Below, piece by piece: positions 16,881-25,672 of a DNA stretch of 64,000 nucleotides. A model generated the notes under the pieces. It saw only the letters and a list, made by a program, of their open reading frames with translations. It did not search any database and had not been told where the DNA came from. The DNA lies in assembly GCF_014695975.1 (NCBI RefSeq), contig NZ_JACJPI010000041.1, forward strand, positions 1 through 64,000. The letters run 5' to 3'. Position 1 is the stretch's first letter; the number at the start of each line of letters is the position of its first letter. The stretch comes from Leptolyngbya sp. FACHB-321. Lineage in GTDB: Bacteria; Cyanobacteriota; Cyanobacteriia; Leptolyngbyales; Leptolyngbyaceae. The position numbers and the translations under genes were made by a program.

Positions 16881-16967
16881 CATGGCAACCGCGATGCACC
16901 GGAACTTTGGAGTAAGCTAGCTAGTACCCGGAGTTGTCTGAGTCCGGTGATCGCGAACGTTATATGG
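16881..16967 (+). repeat. attC site C (strong)
   Basis: CATGGCAAC...CGCGATgCACCGGAAC pairs with GTCCGGTGATCGCG...GTTATATG. The central CGCGAT(g)CACCGGA/TCCGGTGATCGCG match is 12 of 12 with one extrahelical G. R' = GTTATAT. Confidence 0.85.
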
Positions 16968-17003
16968 CTTGAGTTATCTGTGGGGACGTACACTTATTTA
17001 TTG

Positions 17004-17807
17004 ATGGCTGAAGATTTTTCTGTTGCTCAAAAGCTTGGCTGTGATAAGTATGCGCTAGACAACTGCATTCTTGTTAAAGCCCCCGTTGAAGCTGTCAACA
17101 CTGTTGTTCAGCAATCTTTTGGGTTTGAGGTGCGATCTCATTGCAAGCTTGCTGACTATGTTGATGCCAATAAAGCTTCATGGAAGGAAGTTGAGCGACA
17201 TCGACAAGTTAGAAACTTAAGACCTAATAAATCGCTACCTCCAATATTGTGGGCAGTTCCGTTTTGGCGATATCTCAAGCACCAGTGGGCTATTTTGCCT
17301 CTTTCAGGTACAGAAGAATCGATTGCTTTTGCATTAGCGCTACTCTTAAATACTGATGTCATTACCTTTCATGATTCTCATCATGCTTCTTTCAATGAGT
17401 TCAAGGTTTTTCGCAGAGATCGACTCGTTGAGCATTATTTATTTGGATTTGAATGTGGAAAAGACTTTAAGGATGGTTGGGACATCAAGCTAGAGGACTC
17501 TGAGTTTGACACTTGGAGCAACTATGAACATCGATTCAAAAGCTCCATCAGGCAAGTTTCCGAAGCAGAATTAAGAGCGGCATTTTTAGCAAGGAAACAT
17601 GACAGGGACAACAGAGGTTTTCTAGATGCTTGCCTTAAGTATTACAGCGCTTACATTCCGCTGAAGGAGGAAACTCCATATCACTATCATGGTGAATGGA
17701 ACTCAGATTTCCAGAAATGGGACTCAACTGTGGAAAGGATGGATATGATGGTCATACCGCCTAATTGGGGTTACGCTGATTGGAAAATAATCGATCGCAG
17801 CACATAG
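17004..17807 (+). CDS. Hypothetical protein (267 aa), cassette gene
   Basis: I use ATG 17004 (MAEDFSVAQKLGCDKYALDN); the listed start lies inside the R' end of attC C. No ribosome binding site is obvious. The protein is soluble, with mixed alpha/beta character and many aromatic residues (ILWAVPFWRYLKHQWAILPL, YHYHGEWNSDFQKW). It has no signal peptide and no catalytic motif that I recognise. Codon usage looks more AT-rich than the neighbours, consistent with a transferred cassette. Its stop codon lies within the 5' edge of attC D. Confidence 0.75.
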   Translation: MAEDFSVAQKLGCDKYALDNCILVKAPVEAVNTVVQQSFGFEVRSHCKLADYVDANKASWKEVERHRQVRNLRPNKSLPPILWAVPFWRYLKHQWAILPLSGTEESIAFALALLLNTDVITFHDSHHASFNEFKVFRRDRLVEHYLFGFECGKDFKDGWDIKLEDSEFDTWSNYEHRFKSSIRQVSEAELRAAFLARKHDRDNRGFLDACLKYYSAYIPLKEETPYHYHGEWNSDFQKWDSTVERMDMMVIPPNWGYADWKIIDRST

Positions 17808-17867
17808 CACGAAGCTTTTAGTGGTGAGTTCGATGTTACTTGCATCCGCTGAACGCAATCGTTATGC
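17801..17867 (+). repeat. attC-like site D
   Basis: CATAGCAC as a decayed R''; GCTTTTAGTGG pairs with CCGCTGAACGC (two G-U pairs); R' = GTTATGC. 67 bp. The 3' flank GTTATGCCGCTTGAG resembles that of site A. Confidence 0.6.
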
Positions 17868-17919
17868 CGCTTGAGTTTCGGGTGGCGGTAGTTGGGAACG
17901 TAGCTGTGGTTAGCCAGCA

Positions 17920-18522
17920 TCAAGATAGCTTGCCTCTCAATCGATTGCATTCATCTAGTAGCACGTTGAGTTCCGCGGCAACTTTCCACGGATTGCGCCC
18001 TTTGAATGGGGCAGCGATAACTGCTTCGTAAGGATTTTTCCCAGTTTGTTTAACAGCATCGAGCGCGGCTTTGTTAGAAAGTCCTCGTCCAGCTACAAGC
18101 CAAGCTGCTAAAACATGCCCCGTGCGCCCAACTCCGCCAGAGCAATGAACAACAACCTTTGCATCATTCCGATTAGCAGTTGCTAAGAACGGTAAAATTT
18201 GGTGGGTGAGAACTTCTGGAGTGGCAAAGTGAAAATCCTCGATCGGTGTCCAACATACGTGGTCGAGTCCAAAGGTCTGTCGGTAAATATCAAGTAGATT
18301 GGCATAGCGAGTCAGTTGAGATTCAGGAAGCAAACAGCAAACATGCTTGATGTCCTGATTCTGCATAAATTCAATCCACTTAGTTACTTGCTCGTTGCTA
18401 TAGCCAGGGCGAGCAGAGCCAAACACGATCGATTCATTCTTTGAAGCGGCAGCAAATTTATACATAGTGAGTGCATTGAGTTGCTCAACGGTTGATTGCT
18501 GATTGATGATCAACGAGGTCAT
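17920..18522 (-). CDS. Dual-specificity/tyrosine-type protein phosphatase
   Basis: Catalytic P-loop VVVHCSGGVGRTG (HCxxGxxR) and upstream general-acid loop PIEDFHFATPEV are intact, so an active cysteine phosphatase is expected. I start at ATG 18522 (MTSLIINQQSTVEQLN). The frame stays open upstream into the last third of the adjacent HxlR regulator, so the two are fused in frame except for one missing base (see that entry). Domain length (~200 aa) is normal for small DSP-like phosphatases. It is on the opposite strand to the cassettes, directly behind attC D. Substrate unknown. Confidence 0.85.
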   Translation of the reverse strand: MTSLIINQQSTVEQLNALTMYKFAAASKNESIVFGSARPGYSNEQVTKWIEFMQNQDIKHVCCLLPESQLTRYANLLDIYRQTFGLDHVCWTPIEDFHFATPEVLTHQILPFLATANRNDAKVVVHCSGGVGRTGHVLAAWLVAGRGLSNKAALDAVKQTGKNPYEAVIAAPFKGRNPWKVAAELNVLLDECNRLRGKLS

Positions 18523-18884
18523 TGAGTTTTCTGTACTGGAAAGCTTGTCTCGAGATCGACGCTCTAGCCGTTTTAAATGCTCTTGCCCCCAATCACAAAG
18601 AGGTTCTAACACAGGAATAAGGCTTTTCCATAAGCTGTGAATGAGTACTCCACTCTGGGAGGTACATCGGATTGAACATTACGATTCACAATCTCATCTT
18701 TCTCTAATGCTCGAAGCTGTTGTATCAGCAGCTTCTCAGTAATCTCGGGAATTAAACATTTGAGTTTGCTGAAGCGTTTTCCGACATCTTTCAGGTGCCA
18801 CAAACTTAGAAGCTTCCATTTACTACCAATGATTTTGATCGTAGTTTGTACAAATACGGTTTCCTCTAGTTGCGTTGCTGTCAT
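18523..18884 (-). pseudogene. HxlR-family regulator, frameshifted
   Basis: The listed 92-aa ORF (MTATQLEETVFVQTTIKIIGSKWKLLSLWHL...VPPRVEYSFTAYGKALFLC) is an HxlR winged helix that ends too early. The missing C-terminus, VLEPLCDWGQEHLKRLE, lies in the next frame at the start of the phosphatase ORF. One extra A in the run GGAAAAGCC would restore TAYGKSLIPVLEPLCDW. So either the gene lost one base (or the read did), or expression uses a frameshift. HxlR proteins sense redox or reactive carbonyls. Its own promoter side carries the CTTACAAAAAAGTAAG palindrome. Confidence 0.75.
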
Positions 18885-18920
18885 TTACCTGGACTCCTCA
18901 GAGCATGGACTTACAAGTTG

Positions 18921-18936
18921 CTTACAAAAAAGTAAG
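18921..18936. promoter_or_regulatory. Palindromic operator of the HxlR gene
   Basis: CTTACAAAAAAGTAAG is an inverted repeat 37 bp upstream of the HxlR start. A related block, CCTTACCAAAAAGTGC, lies upstream of the second HxlR gene at about 37193-37208, which supports a shared recognition core CTTACnAAAAAGT. Confidence 0.55.
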
Positions 18937-18966
18937 TACTTCCCAAAAAAACAGTTGAAGTATACC

Positions 18967-19232
18967 TTTATAGTTGATTTAAATGCTTGGGAGATGATTA
19001 TGCTTTTTCCTGCGGAAGTCGTGGCGATCGCCCCAGCATTTTCTATTGTGGCAACAATTCAGATGCTAAGAAGACGGTTGCTCAACTCATGGAGGATTGT
19101 GAGTATGAAGCCATTGACGCAGGCATGTTAGTTGTAGCTCGTTCTCTAGAAACCTTGGCAACTGTTTGGGTACAGTTTGCAGTTGCTAGTCAATTATTTT
19201 CAAATCTTGGGCTGAAAGCACTGCAACGCTAA
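18967..19232 (+). pseudogene. C-terminal remnant of an F420/NADPH-type reductase
   Basis: The frame reads SCGSRGDRPSIFYCGNNSDA then KKTVAQLMEDCEYEAIDAG and ARSLETLATVWVQFA. This is the C-terminal part of NADPH-dependent F420-reductase-like proteins, which normally begin with a Rossmann fold of ~120 residues. That N-terminal domain is absent, and no proper start is seen. Such reductases are often HxlR targets, so this and the divergent HxlR gene were probably once a regulator/target pair. Confidence 0.6.
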
Positions 19233-19272
19233 CTCATGGCATCACAATTCATTTGGAGCATTGGAAAGTTAG

Positions 19273-21294
19273 ATGAAAAAAGACCTGTGCGAGTGCTTGA
19301 AATGTGTTGGTTCACCTAATTCACTCAGCCGCAGAAAGCTTTTGATGCTGGGGGCGACTTCAGGACTGGCAACGCTAATCACTGGGCGCGGCAACGCCGC
19401 AGCTCCAGAATTGGCCGTCTCTGGCAAGCCTGAAACACCTGCTCCAGAACAGGCAGACCTCATTCTTTTTAATGGTCGCATCACTACCATGAATGAGTCT
19501 CAGCCTTCAGTAACAGCCGTTGCCATCCGTGAAGGACGTTTTGTTGCTACTGGCTCTGATCGCGACATCATGCGCTGGCGCAGTTCTAAAACTCAGATGA
19601 TTGATCTGAACAAACGCACGGTGATTCCGGGGCTCAATGATTCCCATACCCATTTGATTCGCGGGGGCTTGCACTACAACATGGAACTGCGCTGGGATGG
19701 GGTTCCGTCTCTGGCAGATGCCATGCAAATGCTGCGTCAACAGGCAGAGCGAACCCCCCCCCAGTGGGTACGAGTAATTGGCGGCTTTTCCGAATTTCAA
19801 TTTGCAGAACGTCGTCTACCGACGTTAGCAGAACTCAATGCAGCCGCTCCAGACACACCCGTTTTTGTCTTGAACCTCTACGATCGCGCACTGCTCAACC
19901 GAGCTGCTCTTCGAGCAATAGGCTATACCAAAGACACTCCCGATCCACCGGGAGGCTTCATTGAACGCGATCGCGCCGGAACCCCCCTGGGTCTAATCGT
20001 TGCCAAACCCAGTCCGCTATCGCTCCTGGCAGCCCTTGCCCTGGCAGAACGGCTTTCCCCCGATGATGAAATCAACTCGACTCGGCAATTTATGCGAGAG
20101 CTGAATCGACTTGGCATCACTAGCGTCATTGATGCCGCAGGAGGCGGATTACGCTACCCCGATAACTACAACGTCATTGAGCAGTTAGCTAAAGCTGATC
20201 AGCTAACCGTTCGGATTGCTTACAATTTGGTCTCCCAAAATATTGGACGTGAGCAGGAAGATTTTGTTAACTACGTGAATACGCTTCAGATGGGGCAAGG
20301 CAATGATTTTTATCGTCTGAATGGTGCCGGAGAAAATCTCGTGCTTGCCGCAGCGGATTTTGAGAATTTTTTGGAACCTCGCCCGCCATTAGCTGACAGC
20401 ATGGAAACCTCTTTGGAAGCAGTGTTAAGACTGTTACTGGAAAAGCGTTGGGCCTTTCGCCTCCATGCAACTTATAATGAGTCGATTTCTCGGTTTTTGA
20501 CTGTATTTGAGCGGGTAAATCAAGACATTCCCTTTCAAGGTTTAAATTGGATTCTGGATCATGCTGAAACCATTAGCGATCGCAATCTAGAGCGAGTTGC
20601 CGCCCTTGGGGGTGGCATTGCCATTCAACACCGCATGGCGTATCAGGGCGAGTACTTTATTGATCGCTATGGTCAACAGGCTGTAGAGCGTACGCCTCCC
20701 ATCCGTAAAATGCTGGAGATGGGGTTGCCAGTCGGTGGCGGAACAGATGCTACTCGTGCCTCAAGCTACAACCCCTGGACAGGCCTCTACTGGTTAGTTA
20801 CAGGCAAGACGGTGGGTGGTACGACGTTATACTCTGCGGCTAATCGGCTCGATCGCACTGAAGCATTACGATTATGGACGGTTGGCAGCAGTTGGTTTTC
20901 TAACGAGGTTGAGCAAAAAGGAGCGATCATACCGGGTCACTTAGCCGATTTAGCCGTGTTATCAGCCGATTATTTTTCTGTACCTGAAACGGAAATTCAA
21001 TCGATAACGGCAGTTTTAACAATCGTTGGTGGCAAAGTGGTCTATGCAGCGGATCGCTTTGAAAGCCTATCGCCACCTCCGCTGCCCATCAGTCCAGACT
21101 GGTCGCCGGTGATTCACTATGGGGGCTGGGGCGCACCCGGATTCTATGATCGCACCCGTCAAGGTCAGTCGGCTCCTGCTGCTTTTGCCTCTACCACTTG
21201 CTGCACCGCACACCGTTTGGCATCTGGAGTACAGAACGCCTTGTGGGGGCGCGCGAAAATCTCGAATATCGGTTGCAGTTGTTGGGCGTTTTAG
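19273..21294 (+). CDS. Exported amidohydrolase of the YtcJ-like family
   Basis: 673 aa. The N-terminus has a twin-arginine-like signal (SLSRRKLLMLGATSGLATLI), so export of the folded enzyme is inferred. The amidohydrolase barrel shows VIPGLNDSHTHLIRGG (metal-binding H-x-H), ...RLHATYN, WILDHAETI, and GGGTDATRASSYNPW near the end, typical of YtcJ-type metal-dependent hydrolases acting on cyclic amides or amines. The last ~30 residues (...GCSCWAF) include several cysteines. Only 36 bp separate it from the upstream remnant. A small NTF2-like gene follows 44 bp downstream, probably co-transcribed. Confidence 0.88.
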   Translation: MKKDLCECLKCVGSPNSLSRRKLLMLGATSGLATLITGRGNAAAPELAVSGKPETPAPEQADLILFNGRITTMNESQPSVTAVAIREGRFVATGSDRDIMRWRSSKTQMIDLNKRTVIPGLNDSHTHLIRGGLHYNMELRWDGVPSLADAMQMLRQQAERTPPQWVRVIGGFSEFQFAERRLPTLAELNAAAPDTPVFVLNLYDRALLNRAALRAIGYTKDTPDPPGGFIERDRAGTPLGLIVAKPSPLSLLAALALAERLSPDDEINSTRQFMRELNRLGITSVIDAAGGGLRYPDNYNVIEQLAKADQLTVRIAYNLVSQNIGREQEDFVNYVNTLQMGQGNDFYRLNGAGENLVLAAADFENFLEPRPPLADSMETSLEAVLRLLLEKRWAFRLHATYNESISRFLTVFERVNQDIPFQGLNWILDHAETISDRNLERVAALGGGIAIQHRMAYQGEYFIDRYGQQAVERTPPIRKMLEMGLPVGGGTDATRASSYNPWTGLYWLVTGKTVGGTTLYSAANRLDRTEALRLWTVGSSWFSNEVEQKGAIIPGHLADLAVLSADYFSVPETEIQSITAVLTIVGGKVVYAADRFESLSPPPLPISPDWSPVIHYGGWGAPGFYDRTRQGQSAPAAFASTTCCTAHRLASGVQNALWGRAKISNIGCSCWAF

Positions 21295-21338
21295 GGTCGC
21301 GTCAACACAGATTTCAAATCACTACAGGAGCTTAACCA

Positions 21339-21752
21339 GTGGACGAGCGGATTGATATTCTGACAACACTTTATGTTGCAGAGCAAACGTTTGATTCGGG
21401 AGACTTAGAACAGAATATCCAGACCTGGAGCGATGAGGTGCTCCTTGAAACACCCTTTGGTTCTGCGGATAGTTTGGAGTCTTACAAAACCTGGTTTAAC
21501 GGGTTTTACGCGCAGACCTCTGCGAATGGTGGAACACGCCATTATGTTCACAATCCGATTGTTCATATCAACGGCGATCGCGCCGAAATTATTGCGTATC
21601 TCTACATCATCAACGCCAGCACAGGTGGTTTTCTCGGCTCTGCAAGAATTCATGAAAAGCTGAAGAAAACGGCTGCTGGCTGGAAGTTCACTTACCGTAG
21701 TGTAGAGTCAGATCAAGACTTATCCAAACCGACTTCTGAAGAAGGTTCGTGA
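21339..21752 (+). CDS. NTF2-like (SnoaL-type) small protein
   Basis: A 137-aa cone-shaped alpha+beta fold of the NTF2/SnoaL superfamily: N-terminal helix IDILTTLYVAEQTFDSGDLEQNIQTW, then SDEVLLETPFGSADSLESYK, ...RHYVHNPIVHINGDRAEIIAYLYI, and a final strand WKFTYRSV. It starts at GTG 21339 with GGAGCTTAACCA in front (GGAG, 8 nt spacing). Members bind small hydrophobic ligands or act as cyclases or dehydratases; no specific activity can be read here. It directly precedes attC E, so it may be the last gene of the cassette array. Confidence 0.8.
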   Translation: MDERIDILTTLYVAEQTFDSGDLEQNIQTWSDEVLLETPFGSADSLESYKTWFNGFYAQTSANGGTRHYVHNPIVHINGDRAEIIAYLYIINASTGGFLGSARIHEKLKKTAAGWKFTYRSVESDQDLSKPTSEEGS

Positions 21753-21763
21753 CCTTGTTGATA

Positions 21764-21849
21764 GCATAACAAGCCGCTGCACCGGAACGCCGCAAGCTGT
21801 TGGTTGAGTACCAAAGGTTATCTGTGTCCGGTGAGCTTGGTCGTTCGGC
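21764..21849 (+). repeat. attC site E
   Basis: R'' GCATAAC; GCTgCACCGGA pairs with TCCGGTGAGC with an extrahelical G; R' is GTTCGGC, one base off the GTTRRRY core. L''/L' closely resemble those of attC C. Confidence 0.7.
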
Positions 21850-21878
21850 ACTATCCCATCTCTTTCACCTATTCTCTT

Positions 21879-22403
21879 ATGCCAGCTCAATTTGCACCAG
21901 ACATTGAGCTGCTACGCGCAGCGTACGCGGTCTTCAACGCGCGTGACATTGATGCCGCCCTTGCCCTCATGACTCCCAACGTGGCTTGGTCGAGAGCCTT
22001 CAAAGGTAGTTTTGTCCACGTCGAGCCGATTGCCTTTTACCTAGAGGAGGATGGGCAGATCTTGGTCGAGGTGCATCAGGTCGTGCGCGATCTGGCCGGA
22101 GCCGTGCTTGCCGATGAGCACGTTGGCCACCATTTCACCCTTGAGCAGGGCTTGGATCAAGCCCTGGAAGTCTGTCCACCGCCAGCGTCCGGTCTCGGTG
22201 CCTCACCACGTGCTCCAGCGAACCGAGGCTGGCGTTCAGCTCCTTTCTGCACTCCACGCTTGACCGCGCCAGCACTTGCACAGTTGCTCCGGATGCAACT
22301 ATCCAACGTGATCGCCTCTAGGAGTTTGCTCTTGCTCAGGCTGGCACAAAAACATAGCCGTGTTCAGAGGATTGGTCGGCAGCCCGTAGTGATACCAAGT
22401 TAA
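21879..22403 (+). pseudogene. Broken SnoaL-like gene fused to unknown sequence
   Basis: Starts MPAQFAPDIELLRAAYAVFN. The first third and the segment EPIAFYLEEDGQILVEVHQV match the SnoaL/NTF2-like pattern, but ~25 residues between them (the usual ...GPEAIRAYW... helix) are missing, so an internal deletion is likely. After LEQGLDQALEV the frame runs into Pro/Arg-rich sequence of no recognised family and terminates inside the end of the IS630-type element (stop at 22401-22403). By position it would be the cassette after attC E, damaged by the IS insertion. Confidence 0.55.
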
Positions 22404-23730
22404 ACGGCGTTCAAGGCAGATAGGGCATCCAAGATGAAGGGATAACCAGTGATGGAAGCAGTGCTTGCCGGTGTCAACTGGGCTAGGAGTTGATCAACTT
22501 TGGTTTGCAGTTAAGCCAGAGTTTTGAATGCACCCCACTTCAGCTTTGCTTTGAGATGCTCCCACCGTTCACTGGGGTTTAGTTCTAGACAGTAAGGCGG
22601 TTGAAAGAACAAAATGACATGCTCTGGCATCACCAGACCTTTGCCCTTGTGAAACCGTCCATTATCCACTTGAAGGGTATTGAGACGATCGGGATACGCC
22701 TTGGAAAACTCATCGAAAAAGCGTTGCTAGCCTTCGGTAGCGACAGGGGAGAATCGCCGAAAAAAGGCTTCCCCTGTGGTCGGTTCAACCGCACCGTCAA
22801 GCCAAAACGCTTTGAACAACTACTGCCAAGCGCCAACGGGTTTGACACCACAAGCAGTAAGCAAGCGTCCAATGATAGTTTTGAGTCCAAAGCGGCTCTC
22901 ATCCTGAGCAAAGTAGCGCATTTCGCGCTCCGCCTGCCGAACTTGGCGGTCATGCTGACTTAATAGTCTGAGGTCGTCGGCAAGGTTTGCTGAAAGGCAG
23001 CGCGCTGCTCACTGTCCTGCTTGTAGTTTTGAGGATGGGGGTAGTCCTAAAGATGTAAGGATGGCTAAAACGCTTTGCCAGTCTTGAGTTTATCGAGACA
23101 CTGTCGTTTGGAAAGCTCCAAGTATCAGCTCAAGACGGCAGCTACAAGGCTGATGCTCTCGTTGCTCCCTTGGGCATGTTGCTGCAAAGACGTGAAAAAA
23201 GTCGGTATACTTCCGGTCTGCCAAGTTGGCTGTGGACTCTGAAAGCTCCATCTGGAAGAACTTACAGTTATCATTACCTGTTTAGCACTACCAGGATGGG
23301 CAACCTTGAGCTTGGCTTTGAGTCGGTGGCAAGTCATCTGATCGACCGCGTGATACGCCGCTTCCACCCCCAGCGTTTCGGCTAGCCACTGTTGCACTGC
23401 TCTATAGCTTTGGCACCCGTGACTTGCTTGTAGCCGCTTTGCCAAAGCCGTTGCTACCAACTGCGGAATCACTCGCACGCCCCCCTGTGGTTGCTTGACC
23501 GCCAGCATCGCTGGCACACCACCTTCACGGTAATGCCATCACCAGGTTTGCACCGTGTTTCGATGTTTTCCGACCGCTTGGGCAATCGCACTGATACTCG
23601 GTGCCTTGTCCTGTTTGAACCAGTAAAGGACTTACAAGCGTTCTTTAGCGGTTGGCGTTTCGACTTGGCGCCACTGTGCTGCCAAAGCAGCTAAACTTTC
23701 CTTCACCTCAATTGAGGTTACACCAGCCAT
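22400..23730 (-). pseudogene. IS630-family transposase, inactivated
   Basis: Begins MAGVTSIEVKESLAALAAQW and shows the helix-turn-helix and DDE parts of IS630 transposases: APSISAIAQAVGKHRNTVQTW, AQDESRFGLKTIIGRLLTAC (first Asp), VDNGRFHKGK (second Asp), LELNPSERWEHLKAKLKW (Glu). It is broken by in-frame stops (after TAKERL, after QTW, after GAWQ), at least one frameshift (near 22955) and the MITE-like insertion. Removing that insertion and one 8-bp duplicate restores KLKVAHPQNYKQDSEQ exactly. Cannot encode an active enzyme. Confidence 0.85.
23040..23292. mobile_element. MITE-like element, copy 1 (253 bp)
   Basis: Ends GGTAGTCCTAAAGATGTAA and, inverted, GGTAGTGCTAAACAGGTAA; flanked by an exact 8-bp duplication AGGATGGG (23032-23039 and 23293-23300). 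The same-length relative is at 30083-30335. No transposase is encoded. An 8-bp target duplication excludes IS630 as its mobiliser; families making 8-bp duplications such as IS1595-like or IS66-like elements are candidates. Confidence 0.85.
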
Positions 23731-23825
23731 AAGTACAGAAATCGAAACGCCTCTTCCACTCTAGTTCATCTGCCCTATCTCTCATTTAAATTGGTATGAG
23801 AACCCGTGAGCAGATTGGGGCATAG

Positions 23826-24107
23826 CAAGCGATCGTTCCTCACGACGCTCCCCTACAACAGCGGCTAGAAGCACTTGCGAATCAACGCACTGAGGAAGGC
23901 TATATGGCAGAGGTGATGGCTCAAACTGATGGCACGTTTTTCTTGGCTGAAAAGCATTGTCCGATTTGTGCAGTCGCGACTGCTTGCATTGGCTTGTGTC
24001 AGATGGAGTTAGAAATCTTTCAAGCGGTACTGGGTGAGGATGTCACGATCGAGCGAATTGAACATATTTTGATGGGTGATCGTCGTTGCGTTTACCGAGT
24101 AAATTAA
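23826..24107 (+). pseudogene. 5'-truncated SufR-like iron-sulfur regulator
   Basis: The frame is open from a TAG at 23823-23825 and reads LQQRLEALANQRTEEGYMAE, then AEKHCPICAVATACIGLCQM and GDRRCVYRV. The four-cysteine pattern CPIC...C...C plus the terminal ERIEHI..GDRRC.YR block is that of the C-terminal domain of SufR-type DeoR/ArsR-like repressors, which hold an Fe-S cluster. The N-terminal helix-turn-helix is missing, cut off by the IS630-type element 30 bp upstream. The listed ATG at 23904 is probably not a functional start. Confidence 0.7.
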
Positions 24108-24210
24108 GCGTAGACTGCCTACCTGGAGGAGGTGGACTTCATCTACTTGAGGTAGTTTTAGACTGAAAGTGTAGAAACCCCAGTCGTAGAGCGTTCTCTA
24201 GGTGCAAGGT

Positions 24211-25053
24211 ATGACTGACCAGCCAGCGCTGTTGCTCAGAAAAGAGTGGAAAGACATCACGGTCGAGTATGGCTTGATGGAAGCAGTCGGTGACTTTGAC
24301 TTTACCATGCCGAAACATGCTATCAGTGTGGCATTTATCCCTCACGATCGCGTCACTTGGTCAGTGGATGGATTGAAGCAAACCACACCGCTACCAGCCG
24401 GAAGCACCTTCTTGTATGGTGATCGTGAGTTTATCTGGCATCAGCGCACGAAACCCAGTGAGTATGTCACGATTTCTCTGGAGCCAGAGTTTTTGCGCCG
24501 GACTGCGATCGAAAACGAACTATCCGCCGAAACCAAACTGGCTCATCGGGTAATTTTTCCTGACTCCATCATTGTGCAAGTGGCACACCTGTTTAAGGGC
24601 GAGTTGCTCAGTGAAGGACTGGCAGGCATTCTGTTCGCGGAATCATTGAAGAATCTGCTGGCGGTTCACTTACTGCGTCAGTATTGTGAACAGGCTCCAG
24701 CGAAAAAATTGGTGATTCCCGCAGGCGCGCTAGATGTTGTGAAACTGAAGCAAATTCAGGATTACATTGAGGAGAATCTAGCAGATGAGATTGTCATTGA
24801 AGATCTGGCAGCGTTAATTCCCATGAGTCAGTTTCATTTTGCCCGTGCGTTTAAAGCGGCGAGCGGCGACTCACCACACAAATACTTGACTCAGCGTCGG
24901 CTTGAACGAGCGAAAGTACTTTTAACTGTTACCAAACTACCCGTTGCTGAAATTGCCTACCGGGTAGGATTCTCCAATCAAAGCCACTTCACGGCGCACT
25001 TTCGCAAAGTGACTGGCGTGACACCCAAAAATTATCGATCGCAGTGCAGCTAG
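24211..25053 (+). CDS. AraC-family transcriptional regulator
   Basis: I start at ATG 24211 (MTDQPALLLRKEWKDITVEY); AGGTGCAAGGT lies just upstream. The N-terminal ~170 residues are a cupin-like sensing domain (TTPLPAGSTFLYGDREFIWHQ). The last ~100 are the double helix-turn-helix of AraC: IQDYIEENLADEIVIEDLAA, MSQFHFARAFKAASGDSPHKYL, LERAKVLLTVTKLPVAEIAY, RVGFSNQSHFTAHFRKVTGVTPKNYR. Full length, no defect seen. It converges on the GNAT gene 10 bp downstream. Ligand and targets are unknown; the neighbouring oxidoreductase cluster is a reasonable guess. Confidence 0.9.
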   Translation: MTDQPALLLRKEWKDITVEYGLMEAVGDFDFTMPKHAISVAFIPHDRVTWSVDGLKQTTPLPAGSTFLYGDREFIWHQRTKPSEYVTISLEPEFLRRTAIENELSAETKLAHRVIFPDSIIVQVAHLFKGELLSEGLAGILFAESLKNLLAVHLLRQYCEQAPAKKLVIPAGALDVVKLKQIQDYIEENLADEIVIEDLAALIPMSQFHFARAFKAASGDSPHKYLTQRRLERAKVLLTVTKLPVAEIAYRVGFSNQSHFTAHFRKVTGVTPKNYRSQCS

Positions 25054-25063
25054 ACTCTGATAC

Positions 25064-25624
25064 TCAAGGAGCCACGTTTCGCTTCCAATCCTTGTACAGA
25101 ATTGCTAGCAGCACTACATCTTCAAACACTCCCCACTTTTGAACGCGTTGCCGCAGCACACCCTCTTGAACAAACCCATTTTTCTTCAACACCCTACCTG
25201 ACGCTGGATTTCTCAACATGTGGTGAGCGTAGAGCCGATTGAGATGCAGGTCATTAAAGCTGAAACAAAGTACTGAAAGTAGAGCTTCACTCATGTATCC
25301 CCGCCCCCATGCCTCAACTCCTAACCAGAAACTCAGTTCAGCAAGTGAATGTTCTCGATCGATTTCTCGGATTTCAATCACTCCGCTCACTGACTTCTCT
25401 GGCTTACGTTCAATCGCAAACGCAACAGAATGCTGCTCTTGAAACTCAGAGATTCTCGTAGAGAGATAGTTCTCAGCTTCGCCTTCCGGGTAAGGATGAG
25501 GAATCGAAATCATCGTATTGGCAACTGCACGATCACTGGCAAGTCTTTGGATAGCTGGCGCGTCAGTGAGCGCTAGCGGACGTAAGACTAACCTGGGAGT
25601 TTCAAGCGTGATGAGAGGGAGCAT
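25064..25624 (-). CDS. RimJ/RimL-type GNAT acetyltransferase
   Basis: 186 aa with the RimJ/RimL layout: ETPRLVLRPLALTDAPAIQRL, GVIEIREIDREHSLAELSFWL, the acetyl-CoA loop GVEAWGRGYMSEALLSVL, NRLYAHHMLRNPASGRVLKK, and GFVQEGVLRQR. Such enzymes acetylate N-terminal alanines of ribosomal proteins or, in paralogues, small amines. It is the last gene of a long minus-strand run starting at merR (33152); the gap to the previous gene is 48 bp. Confidence 0.88.
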   Translation of the reverse strand: MLPLITLETPRLVLRPLALTDAPAIQRLASDRAVANTMISIPHPYPEGEAENYLSTRISEFQEQHSVAFAIERKPEKSVSGVIEIREIDREHSLAELSFWLGVEAWGRGYMSEALLSVLCFSFNDLHLNRLYAHHMLRNPASGRVLKKNGFVQEGVLRQRVQKWGVFEDVVLLAILYKDWKRNVAP

Positions 25625-25672
25625 GAGGGCAGTTTACTATCAACTTTGATAGCAATATAACTGAGACTTTTG

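Larger units (their letters stand above)
22393..23796 (-). mobile_element. Degenerate IS630-type insertion sequence
   Basis: Terminal repeats TACCAAGTTAAA and TTTAAATTGGTA are inverted, both reaching a TA dinucleotide as expected for the IS630/Tc1 group. The inner block GATAGGGC also recurs at both ends. It contains a broken transposase gene and a 253-bp MITE-like insertion at 23040-23292. It separates the SnoaL remnant from the truncated SufR-like gene. Confidence 0.75.

Noticed and set aside
19216-19276. attC-like pair CGCTAAC ... GTTAGAT
   Set aside because: The boxes match loosely but only ~50 bp separate them and no L''/L' arms pair between them.
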